The notes: a model not told the origin generated them from the letters alone. A DNA stretch of 64,000 nt from Neisseria perflava (GCF_019334725.1 NZ_CP079818.1:310001-374000); one strand, 5' to 3'. Positions 24,900 through 32,426 are shown, numbered from the stretch's first letter. Program-made: numbers and translations.

Positions 24900-25699
24900 T
24901 ATTCTTTCTTACCGGCCAAACCGATTTCTTTGGTGGAATCACCAACTTTGATTTGCGCCTTACCGGCAATTTCTTCAGCCTGCGGGCCGAAGAGTTTCAA
25001 ATCATAACGGCCGTTTTCAATACCGTTCAAACTGGTTTTACCGCTGATGGCGGCTTTGCCATTGTTATTGGCAATGCCTGCGGCAAGCAGGTCGACATTA
25101 TTGTGGGAAGCCATGCTGCTGATTTTGCCGTAACCTTGTTTTTTATCGAAATCCACGGTGTATTTCAGACGGCCACTGCGGTCGTCGCCATTAAACGCGA
25201 TGCCCGAATACTGATAGCTGCCTTGTTTGGGCAAATTGCGATACGCTGTTTCATCGCCTTGGACTTCGCCGACGGTGAATGTGTATGTATCGAGGTTTTG
25301 CAGCTTGCCTGCGTCATCGGCTTTTTGTTTGGCGTAACGCGCGGCAACAGTGGAATAATTTTGTTTATACACTTGGAAGTCGCCGGTTTCCAAAGTGATG
25401 ACTTGGCCGTTTACCTTGATTTTTTGGGCGTAGTCGTAAGAGGATACTTTATCGGTTTTCAAAAAGCCGGTATCAAGTTTGCCGCCTTTTTGCAGGGTTT
25501 GCGTTTTACCGTTGGCCGTCAGCTCCAACGTACCGTTTTCAGGGACGGATTCGTTCAATTCAACAGACAACACGCCTTTCGGATGCGGATTGAGCGGCTC
25601 GGTAACGGCATTCGACAAGCCGCTTGTTGCACCGCCGCAGGCAGCCAACATCAAAGACAGGGAAGCAGTCAAAGCAGAAATGCGGAGGGTTCTCATCAT
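24899..25699 (-). CDS. fhbp: Factor H binding protein homologue (lipoprotein)
   Basis: The 266-aa lipoprotein has signal MMRTLRISALTASLSLMLAAC. Its mature part aligns by eye along its whole length with meningococcal fHbp: a KGVLSVELNESV start, ITLETGDFQVYKQ, GDDRSGRLKYTVDFDKKQG, NVDLLAAGI, AAISGKTSL and a terminal EIAGKAQIKVG...EIGLAGKK. Meningococcal fHbp recruits complement factor H to the surface. Whether this divergent form does so is unknown. The signal's GG is short compared with the Gly stretch of fHbp. Either of two adjacent ATGs (25699 or 25696) follows GGAAAGG. Neighbours are asd and folA, not fba as in the meningococcus. Confidence 0.87.
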   Translation of the reverse strand: MMRTLRISALTASLSLMLAACGGATSGLSNAVTEPLNPHPKGVLSVELNESVPENGTLELTANGKTQTLQKGGKLDTGFLKTDKVSSYDYAQKIKVNGQVITLETGDFQVYKQNYSTVAARYAKQKADDAGKLQNLDTYTFTVGEVQGDETAYRNLPKQGSYQYSGIAFNGDDRSGRLKYTVDFDKKQGYGKISSMASHNNVDLLAAGIANNNGKAAISGKTSLNGIENGRYDLKLFGPQAEEIAGKAQIKVGDSTKEIGLAGKKE

Positions 25700-25723
25700 T
25701 TTTTCCTTTCCTTTTTTATTTGG

Positions 25724-25775
25724 TATGATATTTATCATATACCTAAAAAAATGAACAATAAATGATTTTTGTCAA
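25724..25775 (-). promoter_or_regulatory. FNR-type promoter and operator-like palindrome of the fHbp-like gene
   Basis: On the minus strand TTGAC-AAAA-ATCAT (25775-25762) matches the FNR site at 8 of 10 positions. The -10 TATGAT lies at 25739-25734, with a start near 25727, placing the site at -41.5. The -10 lies in a perfect palindrome TATGATA-TT-TATCATA (25724-25739), which could bind a repressor. Meningococcal fhbp is FNR-regulated, as I recall. Confidence 0.6.
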
Positions 25776-25893
25776 AATTAAGTATTTTGAATATTAATTT
25801 TATAAATATTGAAACATTTTTAGAATATCGGATATTCAGTCCATCCCGCCTCCCTTCCGCTATAATCATTTTATTTTACAAACGGACTTCATC

Positions 25894-26376
25894 ATGCCGA
25901 AAATCACCCTTATCGCCGCCTACGCCGCCCGCCGCTGTATCGGCATCAAAAACACCATGCCTTGGCATTTGCCCGAGGATTTTGCCTTCTTCAAATCCTA
26001 CACCACCGGCAAACCCGTCATTATGGGCCGCAAAACATGGGAATCGCTGCCGCGCAAACCGCTGCCCGGCCGTCAAAATATCGTCATCACCCGCCAAGAT
26101 TATCAGGCCGAAGGTGCGCAAACGGCGGCTTCTTTGGAAGATGCGCTGGCTTTGTGTCAGGGGGTTGAAGAAGTCATCATCATGGGCGGCGCGCAAATTT
26201 ATGCACAAGCCCTGCCGATTGCCACCGATTTGCGTTTGACCGAAGTCGGTTTGGATGTGGACGGCGATGCGTTTTTTCCTGAGTTTTCCACAAAAACATG
26301 GCAAGAAGCCTCTCGGGAAAACCATGTTTCCGCCAAAGGCATCAAATACACGTTTGTGCATTATGTGAAGGCATAA
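25894..26376 (+). CDS. folA: Dihydrofolate reductase
   Basis: DHFR regenerates tetrahydrofolate with NADPH and is the target of trimethoprim. The 160 aa show the active-site segment GIKNTMPWHLPEDFAFFK (catalytic Glu in place of Asp, about residue 29), VIMGRKTWESL and the NADPH-binding VIIMGGAQIYAQAL. I cannot judge trimethoprim susceptibility by eye. It is divergent from the fHbp-like gene and followed by its own terminator. Confidence 0.96.
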   Translation: MPKITLIAAYAARRCIGIKNTMPWHLPEDFAFFKSYTTGKPVIMGRKTWESLPRKPLPGRQNIVITRQDYQAEGAQTAASLEDALALCQGVEEVIIMGGAQIYAQALPIATDLRLTEVGLDVDGDAFFPEFSTKTWQEASRENHVSAKGIKYTFVHYVKA

Positions 26377-26386
26377 TCCGACAACG

Positions 26387-26432
26387 CAAAGGCCGTCTGA
26401 AACCCTGTTTTTCAGGTTTCAGACGGCCTTTT
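26387..26432. terminator. DUS-pair terminator between folA and the DUF3079 gene
   Basis: The extended stem AAAGGCCGTCTGAAACC...GGTTTCAGACGGCCTTTT sits between convergent genes. Confidence 0.75.
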
Positions 26433-26457
26433 ATTTCGTTTGTTTACGGCATTCCGT

Positions 26458-26724
26458 TTAAGCCGTTTTGTTTTTCAAAGGCAGTTTGATATGCGGTTTG
26501 GCCGGCTTAGGCGCTTCTTTCAGTCCAAGTTCGATTTGCTGCTCTTCGCTCAACAAATTGCTCCAGTCGCCTTTTTTATACCAGTCGCGGCCGTCCAACT
26601 CGATGGGATGTTGGATACGCTCGCAACCGTTGCCGCATTGCAAATCGTCTTCTTTGCAGTATTTGTCGCAACCCCAGCAGATACGCTCGGGATTTTTCGG
26701 GAAAATGGGAAATTTCTTGGCCAT
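26458..26724 (-). CDS. DUF3079 protein (small Cys-rich)
   Basis: The 88 aa contain the DUF3079 core, FPKNPERICWGCDKYCKEDD and CGNGCERIQHPIEL, with five or more cysteines spaced like a metal site. It is probably cytoplasmic because no signal is present. The C-terminus is Lys/Pro-rich. The function of the family is unknown to me. AAGAACATC precedes the ATG. Confidence 0.85.
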   Translation of the reverse strand: MAKKFPIFPKNPERICWGCDKYCKEDDLQCGNGCERIQHPIELDGRDWYKKGDWSNLLSEEQQIELGLKEAPKPAKPHIKLPLKNKTA

Positions 26725-26891
26725 GATGTTCTTCTTTTGTTTGTGTGCGGTATGGGCAGAATTATAAGTGATTTGAATGGGACTGGCGGCGGGTTTATCG
26801 TGTTTTACGCTGATTTTTTAAGATGTGTTAACCTTTCAGACGGCCTATACTGTAAAAACTATCCCTACTCGGTACAACAAAAGGACTCAAT

Positions 26892-27245
26892 ATGAACATA
26901 TGCCGTCTGAAGCCTGAATTTGTCGAGCCTTTATCCCTCGCGCTGTTTGAGGAATGGCACGATTTTGCGCCGTGGTCGTCTCTGGACAAAATCCGTGCGT
27001 ATTACGCGCAGTGCCTTAATGAGGATGACTTGCCGCTGGCGTTTGCGGCTGTGGATAAGGAAGGGCGGCTGATGGGCTCGGCGGCATTGAAGCGGTTTGA
27101 TATGGCCTGTTTTCCCGAATACGAATATTGGCTGGGTGATGTGTTCGTTTTGCCGCAATTTCGCGGTTTGGGCGTGGGCAGGCAGCTGGTTTCGTTTTGT
27201 CTGGATAAAGCACGCGAACTGGGTTTGCCGCATCTGTATCTCTAT
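26892..27245 (+). pseudogene. GNAT acetyltransferase, N-terminal 118 codons (split gene)
   Basis: This is the first part of a GNAT-family N-acetyltransferase: the acetyl-CoA loop FVLPQFRGLGVGRQLVSFCLDKAREL is present (about 88-112). The native frame ends at HLYLY (27245). The open frame then continues 33 codons into unrelated DNA (to 27347). The missing last 33 codons are found at 28606-28707. The acetyl acceptor is unknown. An AT-dialect DUS lies at codons 3-7 and a promoter-like TTAACC/TATACT upstream. Confidence 0.9.
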
Positions 27246-27578
27246 CCAGCCGCTGCTTTTGTTGTTGCTGCGTTCGCTGCTGCTTTGTTCGGCGGATTGG
27301 AGTGTGATGTCGTTATCGGCAATCAGGCCGGTTCCTGCTTTACCTGAAACATCCGATCCTGTGATGTTGATATTGGATTGTTCGCCTGCACCTCCGGCAA
27401 TAAGGGTAGTTTTACCGCCTGCTTGAATTTGGCTGGCTTGGGCTTGATTTACTTGAACTTGGGTGGTTTGTCGGTTTTGCTGTTCGCCGTAGGTTATGGA
27501 AATGCTGACTTCTGCTGCTGCAACCGCTGCTTCTAAATACCGCTTGGGCAAGGATATACACGGTTTTTTGTCATGTGC
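27246..27578 (-). pseudogene. Fragment of a filamentous-haemagglutinin-like exoprotein
   Basis: The frame reads AAVAAAEVSISITYGEQQNR, then QASQIQAGGKTTLIAGG, NINITGSDVSGKAGTGLIADNDITLQSA and SSERSNNKSSGW, typical of the Fil_haemagg_2 region of two-partner-secreted TpsA/FhaB proteins. It is cut on the GNAT side directly after SSGW. Upstream the frame closes at a TAA near 27580, and no start codon with a ribosome site is seen. It is therefore a remnant or silent cassette. Confidence 0.8.
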
Positions 27579-27658
27579 TTAATTCTTCTTGCTTGTTTTT
27601 TTCGGTGAGTTGATTTTCTTTTTTTACACAGGCAATAGGCACTTGGCGGTGCATGGGA

Positions 27659-27778
27659 TTAATACCACAACCAAGTGATAGCACCGGGTGCTTCGCTTTC
27701 GTTATATGGCTCACTGGGATAGAGCTTGGGTGAGAGAATGTTTAGGGGGGAGTGGGCATAGTTTAGAGTTACGATTAG
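27659..27778 (-). other. Short open stretch of unknown origin inside the insert
   Basis: A 39-codon minus-strand frame ends SPKLYPSEPYNESEAPGAI plus TWLWY and TAA (27659-27661). It lacks a start codon with a ribosome site. It may be the tail of a degraded immunity or exoprotein cassette. I do not recognise it. Confidence 0.3.
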
Positions 27779-27809
27779 TTAAAGTAAAAAGGAAAGGTAA
27801 GTGGTTTTA

Positions 27810-27821
27810 AGGCAGCCTGAA
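27810..27821 (+). repeat. Foreign-dialect DUS AGGCAGCCTGAA
   Basis: This 12-mer is the Kingella-type dialect of the uptake sequence, not the host dialect. It lies inside the inserted toxin-cassette DNA, which points to a source among related Neisseriaceae. Confidence 0.75.
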
Positions 27822-27849
27822 ACGGAGTTCAGCGAAACCAAAACCGCGT

Positions 27850-27865
27850 GTGCATGAATGCACAT
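27850..27865. repeat. Palindrome TGTGCAT-GA-ATGCACA
   Basis: A perfect 7-2-7 inverted repeat in the insert, 57 bp past the immunity gene stop. It could form the stem of a terminator, but no T-run follows directly on the minus strand. Confidence 0.4.
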
Positions 27866-27921
27866 CCTACCATTTCACTTTTTTGGTTGGTTACACAGGC
27901 TATGCTGGTTAGTAGTGCCAG

Positions 27922-28401
27922 TTAATCTACATCTTGATAAAGTTTATCTATAAAACTATCAAAATCAGGTGTGATGGGAACTGTAATCATCTTGGTATTA
28001 CCTAGTTCATCTTCGTAAAATTCATCATGATACATAAGTACGATGGATGGATTACTTGAATTCTTACGGTAATCAAAACAAATATAATCGCCATTTGCAC
28101 TTATTCCAAATGCAACAACTTGGTTTCCATAGCCATATTCATTATCAATGCATGAATAGGTATAGATATTTTCATGACAGGAGGCATCTTTTTTATATCC
28201 TAAAAATAAAATATTTCTGTCATCTGTATTCTTATTATTATCAATAAAAATAAAACAATCTTCTTCGGGATATAAATAATCATGTTCACTTATCAAATAT
28301 ATATACGATCTAGGGAATGTTACACCTAAATTTTCTGCAAATTTTTCAATGATTGAAGCAGAAACTTTTCCTTCATCTCTCCAGATATTTAATTTTTTCA
28401 T
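27922..28401 (-). CDS. SMI1/KNR4-type immunity protein
   Basis: The 159-aa acidic cytoplasmic protein has the SMI1/KNR4 (SUKH) pattern: a start like IIEKFAENLGVTFPRSYIYLISEHD (about 17-41), then FIFIDNNKN, QVVAFGISANGDYICFDYR and SIVLMYHDEF. SUKH proteins are the commonest immunity proteins of polymorphic nuclease toxins. The gene is intact, AT-rich and preceded by AAGGAAATGAATA. It starts 15 bp after a nuclease-toxin end, the usual toxin-immunity order. It probably neutralised that toxin. Confidence 0.85.
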   Translation of the reverse strand: MKKLNIWRDEGKVSASIIEKFAENLGVTFPRSYIYLISEHDYLYPEEDCFIFIDNNKNTDDRNILFLGYKKDASCHENIYTYSCIDNEYGYGNQVVAFGISANGDYICFDYRKNSSNPSIVLMYHDEFYEDELGNTKMITVPITPDFDSFIDKLYQDVD

Positions 28402-28416
28402 TATTCATTTCCTTGA

Positions 28417-28605
28417 TTAACGTCCTTTTTTTAATGCATTTTGACCAGTATGTCTAACTGCATCATGTATTTCCAATGGTACTAGCTGCATGTTATTTGG
28501 TGCACTTTGTGCATTATGATGCCAAATATATCCATTAATAGTCCGTTTTCCAGCCATAATATCTTCTAACTGTGTGCTAGTAAAATTTGATTTAGGAATT
28601 ACCCC
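28417..28605 (-). pseudogene. C-terminal end of a WHH-type (HNH/Endo VII) nuclease toxin
   Basis: About 62 codons remain: IPKSNFTSTQLEDIMAGKR, then NGYIWHHNAQSAPNNMQLVP and LEIHDAVRHTGQNALKKGR. The WHH...MQLVP...H..VRHTG pattern marks the WHH nucleases found as C-terminal toxins of CdiA, MafB and TpsA proteins. The delivery and pre-toxin parts are missing. The frame runs antisense into the GNAT 3' end (GTG at 28668), which is fortuitous. Probably not translated. Confidence 0.8.
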
Positions 28606-28707
28606 ACGCCGGATGTGCAGGCCGTGTATGAAAAGTTCGGTTGGAAAGAAATCACACAGACTTGGCACAACGGGGAAGCTGTATCCGTCATGAAATTGGA
28701 TTTATAG
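28606..28707 (+). pseudogene. GNAT acetyltransferase, C-terminal 33 codons (split gene)
   Basis: The frame TPDVQAVYEKFGWKEI...MKLDL ends at TAG (28705-28707). VYEKFGWKEI is the standard C-terminal GNAT motif. Joined to codon 118 of the piece at 26892 it restores a 151-aa protein, so the insert removed little or nothing. A DUS terminator follows. Confidence 0.88.
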
Positions 28708-28719
28708 CTTGAAAAGAAT

Positions 28720-28757
28720 AAAAGGCCGTCTGAACATTTGGTTTCAGACGGCCTTTG
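28720..28757. terminator. DUS-pair terminator between the GNAT gene and dinG
   Basis: AAAGGCCGTCTGAACATTTGGTTTCAGACGGCCTTT serves convergent genes. Confidence 0.7.
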
Positions 28758-28775
28758 CCTTTGAATTATCCACAA

Positions 28776-30926
28776 CTACCCTATCCGTTTAAACGGTGGC
28801 AGACAGGCCAATAATTGCTGGCCGTAGCGTTGCGTTTTGACGCGGTTGTCGAGGATGGTCACGCGACCGTAATCCTGTTCGGTACGGATAAGGCGGCCGA
28901 CGGCTTGGATCAGTTTGATGCTGGCTTCGGGCACCGTGATTTCGATAAAGGGATTGCCGCCGCGTTGTTCAATCCAACGGTTTTGGGTTTTCTCGATGGG
29001 ATTATCCGGCATGGCAAACGGCAGCTTGGCAATGATAACTTGCACACAGGCCGTGCCGGGCAGGTCGAGGCCTTCAGCAAAACTGTCGAGGCCGAAAATA
29101 ATGCTGGCTTTGCCTTCGGCAATGGCTTGATGGTGCCTTTGTAAAAGAACGGCCTTGGGCAACTCACCCTGCACAAGCAGAAGCGGCAAATATTCGTCAG
29201 GCAGGCGCAAGGCGACGTCCTGCATTTGTTTGCGCGAGGAAAACAACACCAGCGTGCCGATGGCTTCAACCGGAGAAACCAGCTTCGGCAACCATTCGAC
29301 AATGGCGGCAGTATGCGCATCAGGGTCTTTCGGGCTGGCGTGCACGGGCGGAATATACAGCTCGCCTTGCGTATCGAAATTAAACGGGCTTTCCAAAGCA
29401 AGCGTGGTGGTTTCGGGCAGCCATAATAGGCCGGTTTGCCGCAAAATCAGGTTGAAGCTGCCGAGCGATTGCAGGGTGGCCGAAGTCAATACCGCGCCTG
29501 CCGCGCGCCGCCACAGGCTATTGGCAAGGTGGGATGCGCTGCTGATGGGGCTGGCGTTGAAAATATAGTCGTTTTTGTCGTCGGCACGGCGGGTTATCCA
29601 TTTCGCCAACGGCTCTTCGCCCTCAATGGGAACGGTGGAGAGCAAATCCCAAACCGCGCTGATTTGTTCGATACGGGCGATAAAAAGGCCGAACTCGCTG
29701 ATCAGGCGGTCGAGGAGCGCGCCGTCCTGCTCTTTTTCGCGGCGCGCGGCAGAAAGCGCATCGTTCAAGCCGACAACGTGTTTGAGCAGGCTGCGCGCAG
29801 CAATGGCCGTATTGGAAACTGTGGTCTCCAGGCCTTCGGGGATTTTGCCGTCTTCCCACAGCCAAGTTGGTTCGTTGTGTTTCCGCCTGTCGTTTTCAGA
29901 CGACCCCAGACTTAAAGACGGCTCTTCCGCCAAATGGAACTGCCATTCGTGCAAGCTGTCGAGCAAGGATGTGGCAGCTTCGTCGGCAAGGTTGGCAAGT
30001 TCGGCTTTATCGGTCAGCGCGGCAATTTTGCCGGTCAGCTGCGGCAGTTTTTCCAGCGCCCAAACGGCAATATTCCATGAATGTTCGGCGGCAAAACGGC
30101 TGAGGGCTTTTTTGGGCAGGTGGTGCGCTTCGTCTATGCAATAGAAACTGTTTTCGGGCGCAGGCAGAATCACGCCGCCGCCCATGCTGATGTCGGCAAG
30201 CAGAAGATCGTGGTTGGCAACGACGACATCGACGGTTTCCAAAACATCGCGTGCCAGGTAAAACGGGCATTCCAAACGGTTAGGACAGGCGGATTTCAGG
30301 CAGCCGTGGCGGTCGTTGGTAACTTTGAGCCAAATCGTGTCATCGATTTTTTCCGGCCAAGTGTCGCGGTCGCCATTAAAGCGGCGGGCGGAAAATTCAT
30401 CGGCAATGTCGCGCAACAGGTTCAATTCTTCCGGCTTGGGTTTGCTGTCCCACAACACTTCCGGTGCTTCAAAACCAAGCAGGTTTTGCTGGGCATTGTT
30501 TTGCGTCAGTTGATAGAGTTTGTACGGACAAAGATAACGGCCGCGCCCTTTGGCAAGCGCAAAGGTCAGCTCCAAACCGCTTTTTTCGACAAGAAACGGC
30601 AAATCGCGGTCAACCAACTGCTCCTGCAAAGCCACCGTCGCACTGCTGACAATCAACCGTTTGCCGCGCGTCTGCGCCATGATACCGCCGGCCAAAAGGT
30701 AGGCCAACGATTTACCCACGCCGGTCGGCCCTTCGATCACGGCAATGCTCTCGCCCTCGCGTTTGGGCGCTTCTTCGCCTTCTTCACGCGTCAACGTCCG
30801 CGAAAAAGCGTTGGCAATCGCCGCAATCATTTCCCGCTGCGAAGCGCGCGGACGGAAACCGGGCAGGTTTTTGCCGATGTTTTGGTAATGGTCGCGGATG
30901 GCGTTTTTTTCTAAATCGGTGAGCAT
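28776..30926 (-). CDS. dinG: ATP-dependent DNA helicase DinG
   Basis: DinG is a 5'-3' superfamily 2 helicase with an iron-sulfur cluster that unwinds D-loops and R-loops. The 716 aa show Walker A GPTGVGKSLAYLLAG (about 66), Fe-S cysteines (YLCPYKLY, then CLKSACPNRLECPFY) and DEAHH. Motif VI is QAVGRLIRTEQDYGRV near the C-terminus. Length is as in E. coli. A perfect DnaA box overlaps the gap right after the stop. A DUS lies just upstream of the start. Confidence 0.95.
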   Translation of the reverse strand: MLTDLEKNAIRDHYQNIGKNLPGFRPRASQREMIAAIANAFSRTLTREEGEEAPKREGESIAVIEGPTGVGKSLAYLLAGGIMAQTRGKRLIVSSATVALQEQLVDRDLPFLVEKSGLELTFALAKGRGRYLCPYKLYQLTQNNAQQNLLGFEAPEVLWDSKPKPEELNLLRDIADEFSARRFNGDRDTWPEKIDDTIWLKVTNDRHGCLKSACPNRLECPFYLARDVLETVDVVVANHDLLLADISMGGGVILPAPENSFYCIDEAHHLPKKALSRFAAEHSWNIAVWALEKLPQLTGKIAALTDKAELANLADEAATSLLDSLHEWQFHLAEEPSLSLGSSENDRRKHNEPTWLWEDGKIPEGLETTVSNTAIAARSLLKHVVGLNDALSAARREKEQDGALLDRLISEFGLFIARIEQISAVWDLLSTVPIEGEEPLAKWITRRADDKNDYIFNASPISSASHLANSLWRRAAGAVLTSATLQSLGSFNLILRQTGLLWLPETTTLALESPFNFDTQGELYIPPVHASPKDPDAHTAAIVEWLPKLVSPVEAIGTLVLFSSRKQMQDVALRLPDEYLPLLLVQGELPKAVLLQRHHQAIAEGKASIIFGLDSFAEGLDLPGTACVQVIIAKLPFAMPDNPIEKTQNRWIEQRGGNPFIEITVPEASIKLIQAVGRLIRTEQDYGRVTILDNRVKTQRYGQQLLACLPPFKRIG

Positions 30927-31090
30927 TGAGGCCGTCTGAATGGGTTTGCAAGAATAGCGTATTTTAGCATTTTTACCTTCATGAAGCCTTCGTAAAGCCT
31001 TACTCTATTTTAGGGTTTGGCATTTTTATGGCGATGGACGAACCGCAAAAACATAATCGGTTTTAATCAAGCAAAAGGCCGTCTGAAACT

Positions 31091-31309
31091 TTAGCCGCAC
31101 TGATGCAGAAGCACCCACAATTTTTGCTTTTCGGATTTGTTTTTCTCGTAGCGGTTCCATGCTTTTTCGTGAAAATAAAAGACGACGGTATTGACGATGG
31201 GTTCGACCAAAGCGACCGCGCTGGAAACACCGATACTGCCGGTCAAAATATAGGCGACACTAAATGCGACGCTGAAATGCAAAATAGCAAATGTAATGGT
31301 TTTAATCAT
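31091..31309 (-). CDS. DUF2061 membrane protein
   Basis: The start at 31309 (after AGGAAAACAGC) gives 72 aa: MIKTITFAILHFSVAFSVAY, then LVEPIVNTVVFYFHEKAWNR. Two hydrophobic helices with ILHF and EP..NT motifs define DUF2061. It is a small inner-membrane protein of unknown role. A good Fur-box match lies 38 bp upstream of its start. A single DUS follows the stop. Confidence 0.85.
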   Translation of the reverse strand: MIKTITFAILHFSVAFSVAYILTGSIGVSSAVALVEPIVNTVVFYFHEKAWNRYEKNKSEKQKLWVLLHQCG

Positions 31310-31346
31310 GCTGTTTTCCTGATACATTGATGTTTTAATCGCTACA

Positions 31347-31361
31347 TAATAATTATTATCA
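31347..31361. promoter_or_regulatory. Candidate Fur box between DUF2061 and hprA
   Basis: TAATAAT-T-ATTATCA matches the 7-1-7 Fur model TGATAAT-N-ATTATCA at 13 of 14 positions and lies in a perfect palindrome ATAATAATTATTAT. It sits between two divergent genes, 38 bp from DUF2061 and 76 bp from hprA. Confidence 0.55.
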
Positions 31362-31437
31362 ACTAACGCGTAAATTTTAAATCCTTTATCCTGATTTAGA
31401 TTTTATAAATTGATATTTTATTTTTGATAGGAATTTT

Positions 31438-32388
31438 ATGAACCAGCTCCATATTGTCGTCCTCGACCGCGATACCCTCGTCAACCGCCCGTTTGATTTT
31501 GATTTTCCACATACATTGAGCAGCTACGGCACAACCGAAGCGCACGAAACCTTAGAGCGTATCCGCGGCGCGGACATTGTGATTACCAACAAAGTCGTGA
31601 TTTCCGCCCAAGCATTTGCCGAAAATCCACAACTCAAGCTGGTTGCCGTTACCGCAACAGGCGTCAATAATGTGGACGTTGAGGCTGCCAAACAAAACGG
31701 CACGGCAGTGTGCAATATCCGCGCTTACGGCAATGAATCCGTGGCGGAACACGCGTTTATGATGATGATTACCCTGATGCGCAACCTGCCTGCCTATCAG
31801 CGCGATGTTGCGGCAGGCTTATGGGAAAACTCGCCGTTTTTCTGCCACCTCGGCGCACCGATGCGCGATTTGAACGGTAAAACGCTGGCTATTTTCGGTC
31901 GCGGCAATATCGGTAAAACACTGGCAACTTATGCTCAGGCTTTCAAAATGAATGTCGTGTTCGCCGAACATAAAAATGCCCAAAGCGTCCGCGACGGCTA
32001 TGTTTCCTTTGACGAAGCCATCCGTTCTGCCGATGTCGTATCGCTTAATTGCCCGCTCACGCCACAAACGGCCAATATGATAGGCGAAGCCGAATTGCAG
32101 CAAATGAAACCCGGCGCCATCCTCATCAACTGCGGTCGCGGCGGCTTGGTCGATGAAGCCGCTTTGGTTGCGGCGTTGAAATACGGCCAAATCGGCGGAG
32201 CAGGTTTTGACGTATTGACACAAGAGCCGCCGCGCGACGGCAACCCTCTGCTGAAAGCCCGACTGCCCAACCTCATCGTTACGCCACACATTGCATGGGC
32301 AAGCCAAGAAGCCGCCAACCGTCTGTTTGACATCCTTTTGGACAACATCAACCGCTTCGTGGCCGGAAATCCGCAAAATCTGGTTTAA
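31438..32388 (+). CDS. hprA: D-2-hydroxyacid dehydrogenase (glycerate dehydrogenase-like)
   Basis: This 316-aa NAD-dependent enzyme reduces 2-oxoacids such as hydroxypyruvate. Motifs are the NAD-binding FGRGNIGKT (about 151-159), catalytic Arg in INCGRGGLVDEAAL, Glu in QEPPRDGNPLL and His in TPHIAWAS. The hydroxypyruvate preference is inferred from resemblance to HprA; lactate- or other 2-oxoacid-specific relatives are possible. It follows an AT-rich leader and a GATAGGAATTTT site. Confidence 0.88.
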   Translation: MNQLHIVVLDRDTLVNRPFDFDFPHTLSSYGTTEAHETLERIRGADIVITNKVVISAQAFAENPQLKLVAVTATGVNNVDVEAAKQNGTAVCNIRAYGNESVAEHAFMMMITLMRNLPAYQRDVAAGLWENSPFFCHLGAPMRDLNGKTLAIFGRGNIGKTLATYAQAFKMNVVFAEHKNAQSVRDGYVSFDEAIRSADVVSLNCPLTPQTANMIGEAELQQMKPGAILINCGRGGLVDEAALVAALKYGQIGGAGFDVLTQEPPRDGNPLLKARLPNLIVTPHIAWASQEAANRLFDILLDNINRFVAGNPQNLV

Positions 32389-32426
32389 TCTATGGAAAAC
32401 CTGTTGATAAGGTTGTGAACAATTTT

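Larger units (their letters stand above)
27246..28605. mobile_element. 1360-bp foreign insert: slice of a polymorphic-toxin cassette array
   Basis: The insert lies exactly between two halves of a GNAT gene. On the minus strand it holds, in order, a toxin nuclease C-terminus, an immunity gene, a gap with a Kingella-dialect DUS, and a haemagglutinin (TpsA/FhaB) fragment. No transposase, terminal repeats or target duplication are seen. The order toxin end - immunity - fragment of the next cassette resembles the silent cassette arrays behind tps/cdi or maf loci. Confidence 0.8.

Noticed and set aside
26931..27551. A single 206-aa minus-strand gene
   Set aside because: Only the part above 27246 resembles haemagglutinin; the rest is the antisense of the GNAT gene, fused by the insertion.
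28606..28668. A longer start (GTG 28668) for the nuclease-toxin fragment
   Set aside because: The first 20 residues are antisense GNAT sequence and no ribosome site precedes the GTG.
31346..31360. A GATAAT hexamer Fur model for the same palindrome
   Set aside because: The hexamers are spaced by 4 bases rather than the required arrangement; the 7-1-7 reading at 31347-31361 is used instead.
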